Shown here piece after piece: positions 48,313 through 58,434 of a stretch of 64,000 nt of DNA. Within the stretch, counting starts at the first letter, position 1. The number at the start of each line of letters is the position of its first letter. The stretch lies in the NCBI GenBank assembly GCA_032622095.1, contig CP136064.1, positions 140,509,954 through 140,573,953 of the forward strand, in the 5' to 3' direction. The notes below the pieces were generated by a model. It saw only the letters and a program-made list of their open reading frames with translations. It did no database searches and was not told where the DNA came from. The position numbers and the translations under genes are program-made. The DNA is from Siphonodentalium dalli. Its lineage: Eukaryota; Mollusca; Scaphopoda; Gadilida; Siphonodentaliidae.

Positions 48313-48589
48313 CAGCTACCATTCATTTTCAGCAGTTGTGATAATTGGCTTTATTATATGACTACCACTAATCCCTTGCAAATACCACTATTGTTTGGCG
48401 ATAAATTCCGTGCAGTCGGAAAACGTTTGTCTGGTCGTGAGCCGTATCGGTATTCTATGAATTCCGTATTAGTATCCTTTGAATTCCGTATCAGTATCCT
48501 GTGAAAATAGGTCACCGGAAGTTGAAACCGGACTGCACCACTTGTAAGTTTTTTTCCCTACCGTTAATGATCTGCGGCCGGGACAAAAA
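48313..48589. other. No supported gene
   Basis: Contains a short direct repeat (GAATTCCGTATYAGTATCC twice at 48460-48500). Nothing else is seen. Confidence 0.5.
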
Positions 48590-49280
48590 ATAACCTATTT
48601 TTGGCGCCAAATCCAAACGGCTAATTAATGATTAAGGTTAATGCAGGAGCAGGTACGCCGGTATCATGTAGGTATGATCCCAAAGTTTAACCCCTCTACT
48701 CTAAAAGCAACCTTCCCAACAGCGACCTCGTTTCAAGTGGGTTCAGATTTTTGGCAAATTCCAACGAAAATCAAAGGGGGGAAATTTGTCAAAAAATTAA
48801 ACTTCAAGATAATTTTTTTTTTATAAGTGGATGTGATAGATAGTGTCCAGGCGCAACTTTGTCGTGTCTCCTCCAATCGCGCTAAAGCGGAAGGTTTACT
48901 CGTGGCGAGGCTTTATAAGGTAAATGAGAATAGTTAAGTGCTGTATCACTAACCTATTTTTCCCGCCAAATCCAAACGGGCTAATGAAAGAGCGAGCTGA
49001 TGCAGGGGCAGGTATTTCGATATACCGTATATAATCTCCCAATCTTTGAGCGTTCTACTAAAGAAGCAGCCTGCCCAACGGAGAGCTCGCATTCGGGTGG
49101 GTTAAAATTGGTAAATTTCACTGAAAACCTAAGGTGGAAAAACACTCAAAAAAATCAAACACAGGGATATGACTTTATTGATGAGTGGATGTTATTAGGA
49201 GTATCAACGCGCAACTTGAGAGCGATTTCCTGAGTTTTGGAGCGAACGGTTTACTCGTGGGCGACGCTATATATCCTAAA
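48590..49280. repeat. Two diverged ~360-bp tandem units
   Basis: TAACCTATTTTTSSCGCCAAATCC begins the units at about 48591 and 48950 (given here with ambiguities and in two parts: TAACCTATTTTT and CGCCAAATCCAAACGG). Shared landmarks in order are GCAGG(A/G)GCAGGTA, GTGGGTT, a run of A/T, GAGTGGATG-like, GCGCAACTT, GGTTTACTCGTGG and CG(A/C)GGCT-TATA. Identity is perhaps 65-70 percent by eye. Open frames of 61 and 77 codons in equivalent positions do not align well as proteins. Confidence 0.8.
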
Positions 49281-49321
49281 ACATAATACACAGAGGAACA
49301 AAGCCTCCCATGCACTGTATA

Positions 49322-49440
49322 CAACCTACCATACAACTAAAACATGCTACCATACAATGAACACTGCCTACCATGCAATCCTCATATTATACCATACATT
49401 GCAAGCATCGTAGCATACATTGAACGCAACCTACCATTGG
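49322..49440. repeat. Short degenerate CTACCATACAATG repeats
   Basis: CTACCATACAA, CTACCATACAATGAACACTG, CTACCATGCAATC, TACCATACATTGCA, AGCATACATTGAACGCAAC and CTACCATTGG follow each other at intervals of roughly 20-35 bp. Confidence 0.7.
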
Positions 49441-49632
49441 CGAGTCGATAGGCAATCTTTAATATTAAATAAATATATATGCTAAGACATTTAAAGTTTT
49501 GTCGAATCTTCTTTATTGGAGCAACAAGCTGCAAGGTCATCGTGTAGTCATGTTCAGTCACACGTACCTGTAACTTGTATATTGTATGTGGGCATGGAAC
49601 AATATTTAACTTTTATATAAAAAAAAAATAGT

Positions 49633-49941
49633 ATGACTATCTGTGCACTCAACTGTGTTGTCTGCATTGTGATACATATTGAGATACAAATTGAATTGTC
49701 TGTGTTTGGCAGAGGTGACCATCTTCTTGGTGTGGGTACAGAAATACCTATTGGTATTGATTCATTGAAGCAGTCTCATAACACGGTTCTGAAGTGTATG
49801 GACAACTCACATGCTACTATTGAGTCATGTAAATTGAATTTTCACAGATATAACTTGACATCACATATCCACTGGGAAAAATACTTGTGCACAAAGTACC
49901 AGAGAAACACAGTACTTGAGACTTTTGTCAACACTGGATGA
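49633..49941 (+). CDS. Unrecognised 102-codon ORF
   Basis: Runs from ATG at 49633 to a stop at 49941. The first ~30 residues are hydrophobic and could be a membrane or signal segment. The rest is polar with several His, Asn and Cys residues and matches no family I know. No splice signals or poly(A) signal are evident close by. It may be a chance frame or part of an unrecognised transposon. Confidence 0.2.
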   Translation: MTICALNCVVCIVIHIEIQIELSVFGRGDHLLGVGTEIPIGIDSLKQSHNTVLKCMDNSHATIESCKLNFHRYNLTSHIHWEKYLCTKYQRNTVLETFVNTG

Positions 49942-50708
49942 TAGTTGAAACAAACAAATAGGTGTACATCATGAAAATAAAAACATAAAATTAGCATCAA
50001 CGCGACAAATATGAAGAGGGGAGAAGGAATAGAGTGGTAAAGCGCATTGCATGTAAAACGAGAATCATTACAAACGTTTAAGTATATGGAAATATACGAA
50101 TTTCCCACCGGGAATTCAAAAAGCCATCTGGTTATTATTAAAATACTCCACACTTTTATAATCACTATATTTCGGAAAGTATGAGCAGTAGAAAACTAAA
50201 AGTTGGTAAGTATGTTGGGGCAAATGAGTTGTATGCCTTAGTCGCATAACGAATATTGTCCGCGCTTTCCTCGCAGACTTATCTCCCTCTATCTGAAAAA
50301 AATGTCATTTTACTATCTCGGAAATTATGAGGAGCAGGGCATCCAAATTTGGACCATATGGACACCTCGATATGCACTACTGCCCACGGGCATCAACACT
50401 TGTGTCCGCGCTTTCCCTGTGGAGTCACCGCCCATGGATAAGCAATCCTCTCTTTGATTTACTATGCTGTCCTCTCGTATCATTCCAGATAATTGCATTT
50501 GGGTATCATAGTCGTGTTGACCGTTGTCAGTTTTGTTGACACTGGGGTGGGGGCAAAATAAAAAAACAAATTTGATTGACATTCATCTATTTAAGTAACG
50601 AAAAACAAACCCATACCGAAAAGATTTTTGAAATCAGAGAAGAAATGCAAGAGTTACGGGCCTTCAAAGTTTGCAATTTGGCCCATGTGCTTTACATCAC
50701 ATTTCCGA
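49942..50708. other. No supported gene; tRNA-like SINE relic near 50018-50085
   Basis: TAGAGTGGTAAAGCGCATTG followed by CATGTAAAACGAGAATC resembles the 5' half of a tRNA (A box, D arm and anticodon arm), but no B box follows, so it is a relic at most. TGTCCGCGCTTTCC occurs twice (near 50260 and 50402). Confidence 0.35.
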
Positions 50709-51535
50709 CGAAGATTCATATTATGCTACACGCGAAACGGAGATGACTTTTGGGGAATCCAGAGTCCAAAACGGATCCAAATCGACCTGTTCCAGAAAAG
50801 TCGTTCATTTTGTTTTCACTTTTTGAAAAAGGTTCCATTATTTCAACCTAAACCTTTGGACTTAGAAAATTATTTTTGTCTCAGTCAAGTGAAAAGAGCT
50901 CTTCAAAAAATTTCCGCTTATATATATAATATATATTATCTATATATACGCCAAAAATGTGTCACACCTCCTTCCTCATCTCCCCGCGGATGGAACCTAG
51001 CTCCGATTCAAACGCACCCGTCTCGCGTGCCAGGCTCATTCCTCTACCTGGGAACCGATAGAACGCCCACCGATTTCTAACACCATTTCCAGAGTGGTAT
51101 ATTGGTATAAGTACATATCGGAGCTGTTATAAACCAAATAACTTGGATTTGAATATAAACCCACCAATTCGTAAATTTTGTTGCCCATGATTTGGGCTAA
51201 ATTACCATTTTAACTTGTATAGTGTGCCATGAGTTTTCTGCGTTCGTGCATTTCACTTTTGTATCGTATTTCGCATCTTCAATGTACTGCATCTCATATC
51301 AAACCAAACATTACATTATTAAGTTCAAACAAGCCTTAGTTATACGATGTATAGTTATACTAACGTAAAGACGACGTATATCCAATTATTTCATTTGCGA
51401 TAACAACGATAAACGCATAGAGAAATGCAAACATCATCATTTTCGTAATAACAATTCGTATATTTTTATGAATAGTAGAATACTGCAATTGTACGTTCAA
51501 TTAATTTCTTTAGTATATGTCTGCCAAATTGGATG
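50709..51535. repeat. Direct repeat D, copy 1 (~827 bp)
   Basis: Begins CGAAGATTCATATTATGC and ends TATGTCTGCCAAAT. It is repeated at 53923-54746 with only about ten differences by eye (for example GGTTCC/GGCTCC, one T in ATTTTAAC/ATTTAAC, TTTAG/TTAG). It lies immediately left of the zinc-knuckle ORF, with copy 2 to its right. It carries the tRNA-like segment listed next. The ends are not TG...CA. Confidence 0.93.
50960..51085 (-). repeat. tRNA-related SINE-like segment within D
   Basis: On minus, GGTAGAGGAATGAGCCTGG resembles an A-box region. It is followed by CACGCGAGACGGGTGCGTTTG and GAATCGGAGC, which resembles an anticodon arm and B box (GTTYGAATC). The 3' part continues CCGCGGGGAGATGAGGAAGG. 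The equivalent segment is at about 54175-54300 in copy 2. It is a degenerate match, so not a functional tRNA gene. Confidence 0.4.
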
Positions 51536-51945
51536 TGACTCCCTTTATACTTTCACAAAATAAAACACCACTGACAGATTCGTACGCCATCATTTAAGTC
51601 AACAAGCAAACGTGAAACAAACGCTCCTTGTTCCTACCATATAGGTAATCTACTACATAGAACGCCGGTATTATTCAAACAATACAGATGATTTCGGTTT
51701 GTTAATTCTTACTGACAACACCTTCCATTATGTTCCATTTGTCGAATTTCGTACACTTTCCATTTGTCGAATTTCGTAAACAAGGCCGATATTTCTAGGA
51801 TTTCGGTGTTGTTTGTTGTTTTTCCGAGAGGACTCTCCCGTTGGCCTACTGCCAGGAGAAATTCAAGGATTTAAATGTTTTCTGTTCCGGGAGGATTATC
51901 CGTTTTCTAACGTTCAGGTTTGTTTTGTTGTTGTTTATCTCAACC
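51536..51945. other. Leader upstream of the zinc-knuckle ORF
   Basis: Contains a 24-bp direct repeat, CCATTTGTCGAATTTCGTA, starting near 51738 and 51762. It also contains a GTTTGTTGTTTTTCCGAGAGG stretch (in parts) before the start codon. It probably represents element 5' UTR. The open frame extends upstream of the ATG to a TTG at 51841 without stops. Confidence 0.5.
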
Positions 51946-53235
51946 ATGTCTACCGTTAATAATATTACAAAGGATGGACTCGTGGCAGGGGTCCGGCTTT
52001 CCCCACCGGAGAACTTGATTGTCAACATACATTCCTCTTCGCCCAAGGCGGTTACCGCTTTGGACCCGCAGGACCCGTTTCGTTACAGTTATGGACACGA
52101 TTCGGTGTATTCAGACGTCGATATTAAGGCCGGCATACGTGCATGCACCACGGAAATTGGGGTCAGAGGTCCTAATCCTGGTAGGGTTACCTCCGAGCTA
52201 CTCGCTGACAAAGTTTTGTCTGAAATGCCTGACGCAACGATCGGTGCCATATATCGCGGTCAGCAGGCCAGAGACTGGAGCATTGTTTTTACTTCAAAGG
52301 ACCAGGCCGATAAGTACGACAGTTTGCAGGAGATGAGCCTGTTCGGTGATGACTTATTTATAGGTCACACCGGGCTGACCCGGAGGCCGAGGACGGTACG
52401 CGTTAATTGGCTGCCTTTCTATGTGCCGCACACGGCAGTCATTACAGAACTATCAACTTATGGCGATGTCCGCTCGATCGAATACTCCACATTCGTTAAG
52501 GGCGGCCAAACAATAGCGAATGGGAAACGTACGCTTCGGATGATGCTAAGTGTTGAGGATTTGCGGGATTTTCCCGACTTTACATACATCGATGGCTGCA
52601 AGGTGCTAGTTACGCTAGTGGGGCGCCCCCCAGTGTGCTTAAGGTGTGGGGACAGAGGGCACGTTCGGGCCACCTGTCCCCAGAATGGGAGACAACCCCG
52701 TTCGTACGCGGAAGCGGCGAAACGAGATGCGACCTCGTATTCAGAACAGATAAGGGCTGATAGTAAAGTTCCGCCTGGACCGGGGGCTAAACCCCCCTCC
52801 CAGGCCAGTGGATATGTATCGACGAGCGAACCTTCGCATTCTGGGGTAATTCCCCCTGTTTCTAATGCACCAGTGGTCCCCACGGGGGGTATATCAGAGC
52901 AGAAGGACTCTGGCGCTACCCCGGGGGACAGTGTGACACCAGTGGTCCCCACGGGGAGTATTGCAGAGCCGACGGACTCTGGTGCTACCCCGGGGGACGG
53001 TGTGAGTGTTACGGTTATTCCGGAAACCCCTGAAACTTCCGAAGAGATGGATTCGGCCATCACGACAGGTTCACGGAAACGTAAAAACGTCGATGATGAG
53101 GAAGAACCCGGCCGACCTAAGGTGTTCCCCTGTCAATCTTTGGATCTTTCCGACGCGGAAGCGGAAGTAGACGAGACAAGTGAATCGGAATCGGAATCGG
53201 GCACGCTCACGGATGGAGACGAAGACCCGGGCTGA
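51946..53235 (+). CDS. Retroelement ORF1/gag-like protein with CCHC zinc knuckle, intact
   Basis: The start chosen is ATG at 51946 in the context CAACCATGT (MSTVNNITKDG); 429 codons end at TGA 53233-53235. An RRM-like nucleic-acid-binding region lies around residues 146-215 (RTVRVNWLPFYVP... and a conserved LRMMLSVEDLRDFPDF stretch). A CX2CX4HX4C zinc knuckle follows at C231, C234, H239 and C244 (CLRCGDRGHVRATC). Then come a YAEAAKRD segment, a Pro/Ser/Thr-rich linker with an imperfect repeat (VVPTG...DSGATPGD twice), a KRKR basic patch and an acidic Glu/Ser tail. This order is typical of non-LTR (Tx1/ZCCHC3-like) ORF1 proteins, which coat element RNA. GC content is clearly higher than in the flanks. 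No RT follows in this strand; sequence 160 bp downstream belongs to another element. Confidence 0.85.
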   Translation: MSTVNNITKDGLVAGVRLSPPENLIVNIHSSSPKAVTALDPQDPFRYSYGHDSVYSDVDIKAGIRACTTEIGVRGPNPGRVTSELLADKVLSEMPDATIGAIYRGQQARDWSIVFTSKDQADKYDSLQEMSLFGDDLFIGHTGLTRRPRTVRVNWLPFYVPHTAVITELSTYGDVRSIEYSTFVKGGQTIANGKRTLRMMLSVEDLRDFPDFTYIDGCKVLVTLVGRPPVCLRCGDRGHVRATCPQNGRQPRSYAEAAKRDATSYSEQIRADSKVPPGPGAKPPSQASGYVSTSEPSHSGVIPPVSNAPVVPTGGISEQKDSGATPGDSVTPVVPTGSIAEPTDSGATPGDGVSVTVIPETPETSEEMDSAITTGSRKRKNVDDEEEPGRPKVFPCQSLDLSDAEAEVDETSESESESGTLTDGDEDPG

Positions 53236-53395
53236 CTTTCATATTAAAACTTATTATGACTTACAAATTTCACATGACCTGGACCCGCCCCCGAATTTTC
53301 CTGACTCTTCAACTCCGGCAAGCGAACTTGGAACCGTCCCTGAACTTTCTATCAGCCTACTTCTTACAACCTAAGCCTGACCTTTATTGTCAGGC

Positions 53396-53922
53396 TGTCG
53401 GAAATACTATGGGGGTTTGGGAAACTTTCCCGGGAAGATTTGAAAGGGGCGGAACCCCTCTCCTACAACCCACTGTTGAATTTAATGAGATACATGTTAT
53501 GGTAATACATAAGCATGAATTGGTGAAGGTGAAATGGAAATGATCTAGACATTATTTCTTTTTCTTGGCTTTCTTTTTGTTTTTGTGTTGGAGTTCTGTT
53601 TGTTGTTGTTGTTGTTGTTGGAGTTCTGTTTGCTGTTGTTGGAGCACAGCTGCCTGTGCTTCTTCTCGTTGGTGTAGAAGGAGCCGGCTTTTCCGTGTTC
53701 CTTCAATCGATATGGCCACTGATGCGTAGATGTCGGTACCTGGAGTCAGGAATCTCAGGGAATTTTCCATTACTTTAATGACATCGTCTGTGTGTGTACT
53801 ATGAGCTGGTACTGGTGTTGTTGTTGGTGCTGGTGGAGCTGGGGGACACCGGGATGTGTTGGTAATCCGGTGTCCGAGGTGTATAGCTATCCAGTTCCAC
53901 GTCGAAGCTGGCGGCAGGATTC
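53396..53922 (-). pseudogene. Truncated copy A of a basic/polyQ ORF1-like gene
   Basis: On minus the frame (53770-53552) carries SLRFLTPGTDIYASVAISIE, then a Gln-rich stretch (QQQQTELQQQQQQQ) and a Lys-rich end. It is the C-terminal part of the protein seen in copies B and C. The copy is cut at 53922 where direct repeat D copy 2 begins. Its 3' tail (53396-53480) has the family's GGGAAACTTTCCCGGGAAG palindromes. Confidence 0.8.
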
Positions 53923-54746
53923 ATACGAAGATTCATATTATGCTACACGCGAAACGGAGATGACTTTTGGGGAATCCAGAGTCCAAAACGGATCCAAATC
54001 GACCTGTTCCAGAAAAGTCGTTCATTTTGTTTTCACTTTTTGAAAAAGGCTCCATTATTTCAACCTAAACCTTTGGACTTAGAAAATTATTTTTGTCTCA
54101 GTCAAGTGAAAAGAGCTCTTCAAAAAATTTCCGCTTATATATATAATATATATTATCTATATATACGCCAAAAATGTGTCACACCTCCTTCCTCATCTCC
54201 CCGCGGATGGAACCTAGCTCCGATTCAAACGCACCCGTCTCGCGTGCCAGGCTCATTCCTCTACCTGGGAACCGATAGAACGCCCACCGATTTCTAACAT
54301 CATTTCCAGAGTGGTATATTGGTATAAGTACAAATCGGAGCTGTTATAAACCAAATAACTTGGATTTGAATATAAACCCACCAATTCGTAAATTTTGTTG
54401 CCCATGGTTTGGGCTAAATTACCATTTAACTTGTATAGTGTGCCATGAGTTTTCTGCGTTCGTGCATTTCACTTTTGTATCGTATTTCGCATCTTCAATG
54501 TACTGCATCTCATATCAAACCAAACATTACATTATTAAGTTCAAACAAGCCTTAGTTATACGATGTATAGTTATACTAAAGTAAAGACGACGTATATCCA
54601 ATTATTTCATTTGCGATAACAACGATAAACGCATAGAGAAATGCAAACATCATCATTTTCGTAATAACAATTCGTATATTTTTATGAATAGTAGAATACT
54701 GCAATTGTACGTTCAATTAATTTCATTAGTATATGTCTGCCAAATA
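53923..54746. repeat. Direct repeat D, copy 2 (~824 bp)
   Basis: Second copy of 50709-51535 in the same orientation. Its left end interrupts copy A and its right end abuts copy B at TACTATGTCGGAAATAC. Confidence 0.93.
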
Positions 54747-55748
54747 CTATGTCGGAAATACTATGGGGGGTTTGGGAAACTTTCCCGGGAAGATTTGAAA
54801 GGGCGGAACCCCTCTCCTACAACCCACTGTTGAATTTAATGAGATAATACATAAGCATGAATTGGTGAAGGTGAAATGGAAATGATCTAGACATTATTTC
54901 TTTTTCTTGGCTTTTTTTTTTTCTGTGTTGGAGTTCTGTTTGTTGTTGTTGTTGTTGGAGTTCTGTTTGCTGTTGTTGGAGCACATCTGCCTGTGCTTCT
55001 TCTCGTTGGTGTAGAAGGAGCCGGCTTTTCCGTGTTCCTTCAATCGATAAGGCCACTGATGCGTAGATGTCGGTACCTGGAGTCAGGAATCTCAGGGAAT
55101 TTTCCATTACTTTAATGACATCGTCTGTGTACTGTGAGCTGGTACTGGTGTTGTTGTTGGTGCTGGTGGAGCTGGGGGACACCGGGATGTGTTGGTAATC
55201 CGGTGTCCGAGGTGTATAGCTATCCAGTTCCACGTCGAAGCTGGCGGCAGGAACATTTGGGGTGGTATCCACGTCCCTGTCTCCGCAAGCCTCGACGACG
55301 ACAGCAGGGACCTCCGGCAGATCCACGGAGTCCCTGCTAGCTGGTTCAATGTCGTCATTTTCCATGCAGGTCGAGTCGTCTGGGCGTCTCTCAGACAACT
55401 TCGACCCGCCGGCTATGACTATAGACGGCTGAACCACACGGGGAGGGGTGACCGGTCGATCAACGGTCGCCCCATCTTCTTCTTCCACTTCGCCCGTCTA
55501 GCAGCGTCCCTTCGACGCCTAGAATGAGTCTTTTTCTTCGTAGGCCCGGTCTTCATCTTCTGCATGGTGCAGCGGGTGGCTTTGGCGTTGACGTCCCGGT
55601 CTTTAGATCTCTGGTTACCAGCATCTTTGGTCCGGAACTCCAAGCAAAGTGTCAAGTAGCCCCCGCTAGACTGGAGAGACCAACTAGCGATGTTAACTAC
55701 CTGACTACTTTCCACTGCAAGCAACGCGGCTTCGGGGATCAAGTCCAT
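54747..55748 (-). pseudogene. Copy B of the basic/polyQ ORF1-like gene, frameshifted
   Basis: ATG at 55748 (MDLIPEAALLAVESSQ) opens a frame with ASWSLQSSGGYLTLCLEFRT followed by KKKTHSRRRRDAARRAKW. A missing C in the CCCC run near 55473 (copy C has five) shifts the frame. The other frame continues with PVTPPRVVQPSIVI, acidic Asp/Glu stretches, TPGTDIYASVALSIE and QQQQTELQQQQQQ. An SPSxRRRDxxRR-type basic motif after a SxSxGGxLTLxxxF motif is a pattern I associate with ORF1-like proteins of LINEs in molluscs and corals. A further length change in the A/T run at 54910-54922 removes the normal stop. Confidence 0.8.
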
Positions 55749-56104
55749 AATCCGTCCTAAGCCTAATCCAAAACCATCTCACTGGCGCTAAGCACGGGGG
55801 CAGCTGCAACCTAGATCGCGACCGCACAACTCACCCGTGCTCAGTGTCTGACAAGAGGAACAACAGACAGACAAAGCAATAATGAACTGTCCCGCTCGAC
55901 TCCTGCCAGAGCTGTCGGAAATGGACCCACATCTTTAATTTTATTGTTTTTAATATGGTTTCAATACCGCCCGCGCAGGTCGCGGCTTTTTATCTAGGTC
56001 AAATTATTTATCCTTTCTTTGTTTTACCTCCAACGTGCTCGGCGTGCTCGGCTGAGCGACAGGTACCTCGTTTCATGTCGTTCAGCCGTGCTCCCCGTGC
56101 TCAG
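55749..56104 (-). other. 5' region of copy B
   Basis: This is minus-strand leader of copy B, including a GAGCACGGGTGAGTTG donor-like site near 55835. It continues into GC-rich sequence with repeated CGTGCTC words (56033-56100). No ORF is supported. Confidence 0.4.
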
Positions 56105-56195
56105 AGTTTGGAGTTTGGGTTTGGGAAGATCCCCCCGGGAAGATTTGAAAGGGCTGTAAGCCCTCTCCTACAACCCACGGTTGAGTGATATAGTG
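56105..56195. repeat. Further copy of the element tail
   Basis: GGGTTTGGGAAGATCC...CCGGGAAGATTTGAAAGGGC...CCCTCTCCTACAACCCACGGTTGA matches the tails at 53405-53475, 54770-54835 and 58290-58360. It differs around the central palindrome and has GCTGTAAGC in place of GCGGAACC. Confidence 0.8.
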
Positions 56196-57410
56196 CCGCT
56201 GAAGAGCGTTTGTTGAGTTTGGTTGTGAGTGTTTCCTAGTCAGTTGATGCTTGCTTGTGGAGAATGGGTTACATGCCACCCTGGCAGGAAGCAAAGCCCC
56301 CCCCCCCCCCATTCCAAAAGCGGATCAGCGAGAAGACTTACCTTGATTGTAATACGAGTTCTGTTAGTTTAACTTAGTTGATATCTTTTTATTTAGTGGT
56401 TTGTTGTAAACTAGTGTCCAAGTTGGTGCATGCTTGAACTCCGTTGCCTTAGTCTGTTGTATTCAGGGCTTATACTACGGGCTCAACTCTAGGAAGGGTG
56501 TGCAATGCCGGCCGGTTGACTTAAGGTCGGTCGGGGCTCCCCAACTCTCGGTGGTGCAATGCCCGCCTTACACTCCTGTGTGAGTCTCAGAGCCCGTTGA
56601 CCTGGTTATGTTGTTGCACAGATGAGGACGCAGCTGAGGCCAGACTGTTGGTGATATGTCACTGAAGGTTGGATACCGAATGTTGTTGCTAGTATTGTGT
56701 CTTCGTGTATGTACGGGTGTGGTTGAGAGCATGTGTTTAAATTTGTATATGTGGTTGTAAGTCAGTTGAGGGAGATTATATTGATAGCTTATACTGCGAC
56801 CACACAGGCAAACAACTAACAACGCGTAAAGGCAGGCTCGGAATATTCTTGTGCCAGCCTGTACACATTGTAGCAGGTTAGTCATTTTGAAAGAGATAAT
56901 TACTCAATGGCTTATAATACGGCCACCAAAAGGGTATCTATGCCGCCCGAGGACTTCATCAGCGCCCAAGGAGCCATCTAGGGCCGGAGCCCGCTACCCT
57001 ACGTTTTAATATTATGTTAGTCTTGTTAGACGGTCGATATTGCGGATATTGCATACATGGGTTAGTACATGCCCAATAGGTTGTTTAAGCTGAGTATTAC
57101 CAGTGGGTTTTATTGAGGACTTGCTTTACTGCAGAGAGGGCGTGGCCATTTCACTGTGATATCCTGTCGATGATGAGCAGTACGTCTCATCGAGCCCTGT
57201 TGAAACATAATTCATAATTACATGTCCTCCTGGTGGGGCTGACTCGATAATGTGATGTCTACTTGTATACTTACTTTCCTTTTGATTGAACTGTGTTAGT
57301 AACTTGATCGACCTAGCGTTTTATGAGTTTTATGAGATAAGTCTATTTATTTATGTTGATTGGGAAGTGTTCGTTGAATTGGGGGAGTGATGGCATGACC
57401 ATTGAGGGGT
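56196..57410 (-). other. Probable 3' region of the RT fragment; no supported gene
   Basis: Lies directly downstream (minus) of the RT remnant ending at 57411. Only short frames occur, including a 105-codon one at 56568-56885 without recognisable content. GTGCAATGCC occurs twice (56498 and 56550 region). A C-run lies at 56297-56310. Confidence 0.4.
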
Positions 57411-58275
57411 TTATTCCGGTGAACCAGAACCAACTTCGCGTCGCCGGCCAGCTGCTTTTGTTTTGTCTTTGGTGAGTAATGTTTTCCTAAGTTCTAGTTC
57501 GTCGACTAAAGTACTGCCTTGTAGTCTTATAAGACTGTTTGCGGCTAGTATTTGTAATCTGACGCGGATAGTTGGTATATCGGCTGTATCATGTAACGTT
57601 CTGATGGGGGTACGTATGTTTTCCTGAAGGGCCATTCTTAATGTTTTATTCTGTATAATTTGGAGTTTGTTGAGTGTGGATTTGGGAAGATCGGCTATTA
57701 TTATGGCCCCATATTCCATAATTGGTCGTATAAATTGCTTATATAGTTTAATCAGGGTTTCTGGATTGAGTCCCCATTAGGTGCCCCTGAGCATCCTTAA
57801 TAGCCCAATTCATTGGGAGGCCCTGGTCGAAATGTTTTTAATATGGGGGTGAAAAGATAATCTGTTGTCGAGGGTTATGCCTAATAGAGTTGCTTCCTGG
57901 GTTTGTTCGAAAGTTTTTTGGCGTTGAGTTTGATGCGCCATTTGGAACACCATACTTCCAGGTCATTAAGTTGTTTTTGTAATCTTAATTCCAACGTTTT
58001 GGGGTTCTCCCCGGTGGTCCAAAGGCCCAGATCGTCGGCAAATTGTGATATTTGTATGTTATGAAGTGGATTGTGGGGGATGTCATTGACGTATATTAGG
58101 AAAAGTAGCGGGCTTAGGACCTACCCTTGAAGAGTACCTGCTTTGAGATCAACATTGTCTGAGATTTCGTCACCCACCCTAACTTTGATAGATCTTTGCA
58201 TGAGAAATGATGATATGAGTCGTAACATTTTGGTGGGTATGTCGGTGGTTGTTTTTAGTTTGTAGCGAAGGCCAT
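57411..58275 (-). pseudogene. Jockey-like LINE reverse transcriptase, C-terminal half, decayed
   Basis: The minus-strand reading begins at 58275 with HHGLRYKLKTTTDIPTKMLR and SIKVRVGDEISDNVDLKAGT. A stop follows near 58117, then VLSPLLFLIYVNDIPHNP and motif C QFADDLGLW. A frameshift near 57920 leads to LLGITLDNRLSFHPHIK, with further stops near 57825 and 57785. The end has FIRPIMEYGAIIIADLPKS and the thumb-like NKLQIIQNKTLRMAL, stopping at 57411. Endonuclease and RT motif A are missing; the 5' break falls where the tail of copy C begins. Confidence 0.85.
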
Positions 58276-58434
58276 GGTGCCTACTATGGGGGGTTTGGGA
58301 AACTTTCCCGGGAAGATTTGAAAGGGGCGGAACCCCTCTCCTACAACCCACTGTTGAATTTAATGCGAACATGTAATGGTGTAACATTAACATGAGATTG
58401 GTGAGGGTGAAATGAAAATGATCTAGACATAGAA
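58276..58434. repeat. Tail of copy C joined to the RT fragment
   Basis: CTACTATGGGGGGTTTGGG and GGGAAACTTTCCCGGGAAG are shared with copies A and B. In A and B the sequence beyond ACTATG is GTCGGAAAT, whereas here it is GGTGCC from the RT frame, so this is a unique junction. Confidence 0.75.

Noticed and set aside
50018-50085. tRNA gene
   Set aside because: Only the 5' half is tRNA-like; no B box, no closing acceptor stem.
49842-50165. 107-codon hydrophobic minus frame
   Set aside because: Low-complexity Phe/Tyr/Ile composition typical of antisense AT-rich DNA; overlaps another weak frame.
52458-53063. 201-codon minus frame opposite the zinc-knuckle ORF
   Set aside because: Antisense of a GC-rich coding region; the plus frame has the recognisable CCHC motif.
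50709-54746. Straightforward LTR retrotransposon
   Set aside because: Direct repeats lack TG/CA ends, there is no visible primer-binding site, protease, integrase or RT, and unrelated minus-strand sequence fills the interior. Kept as a finding, not as a call.
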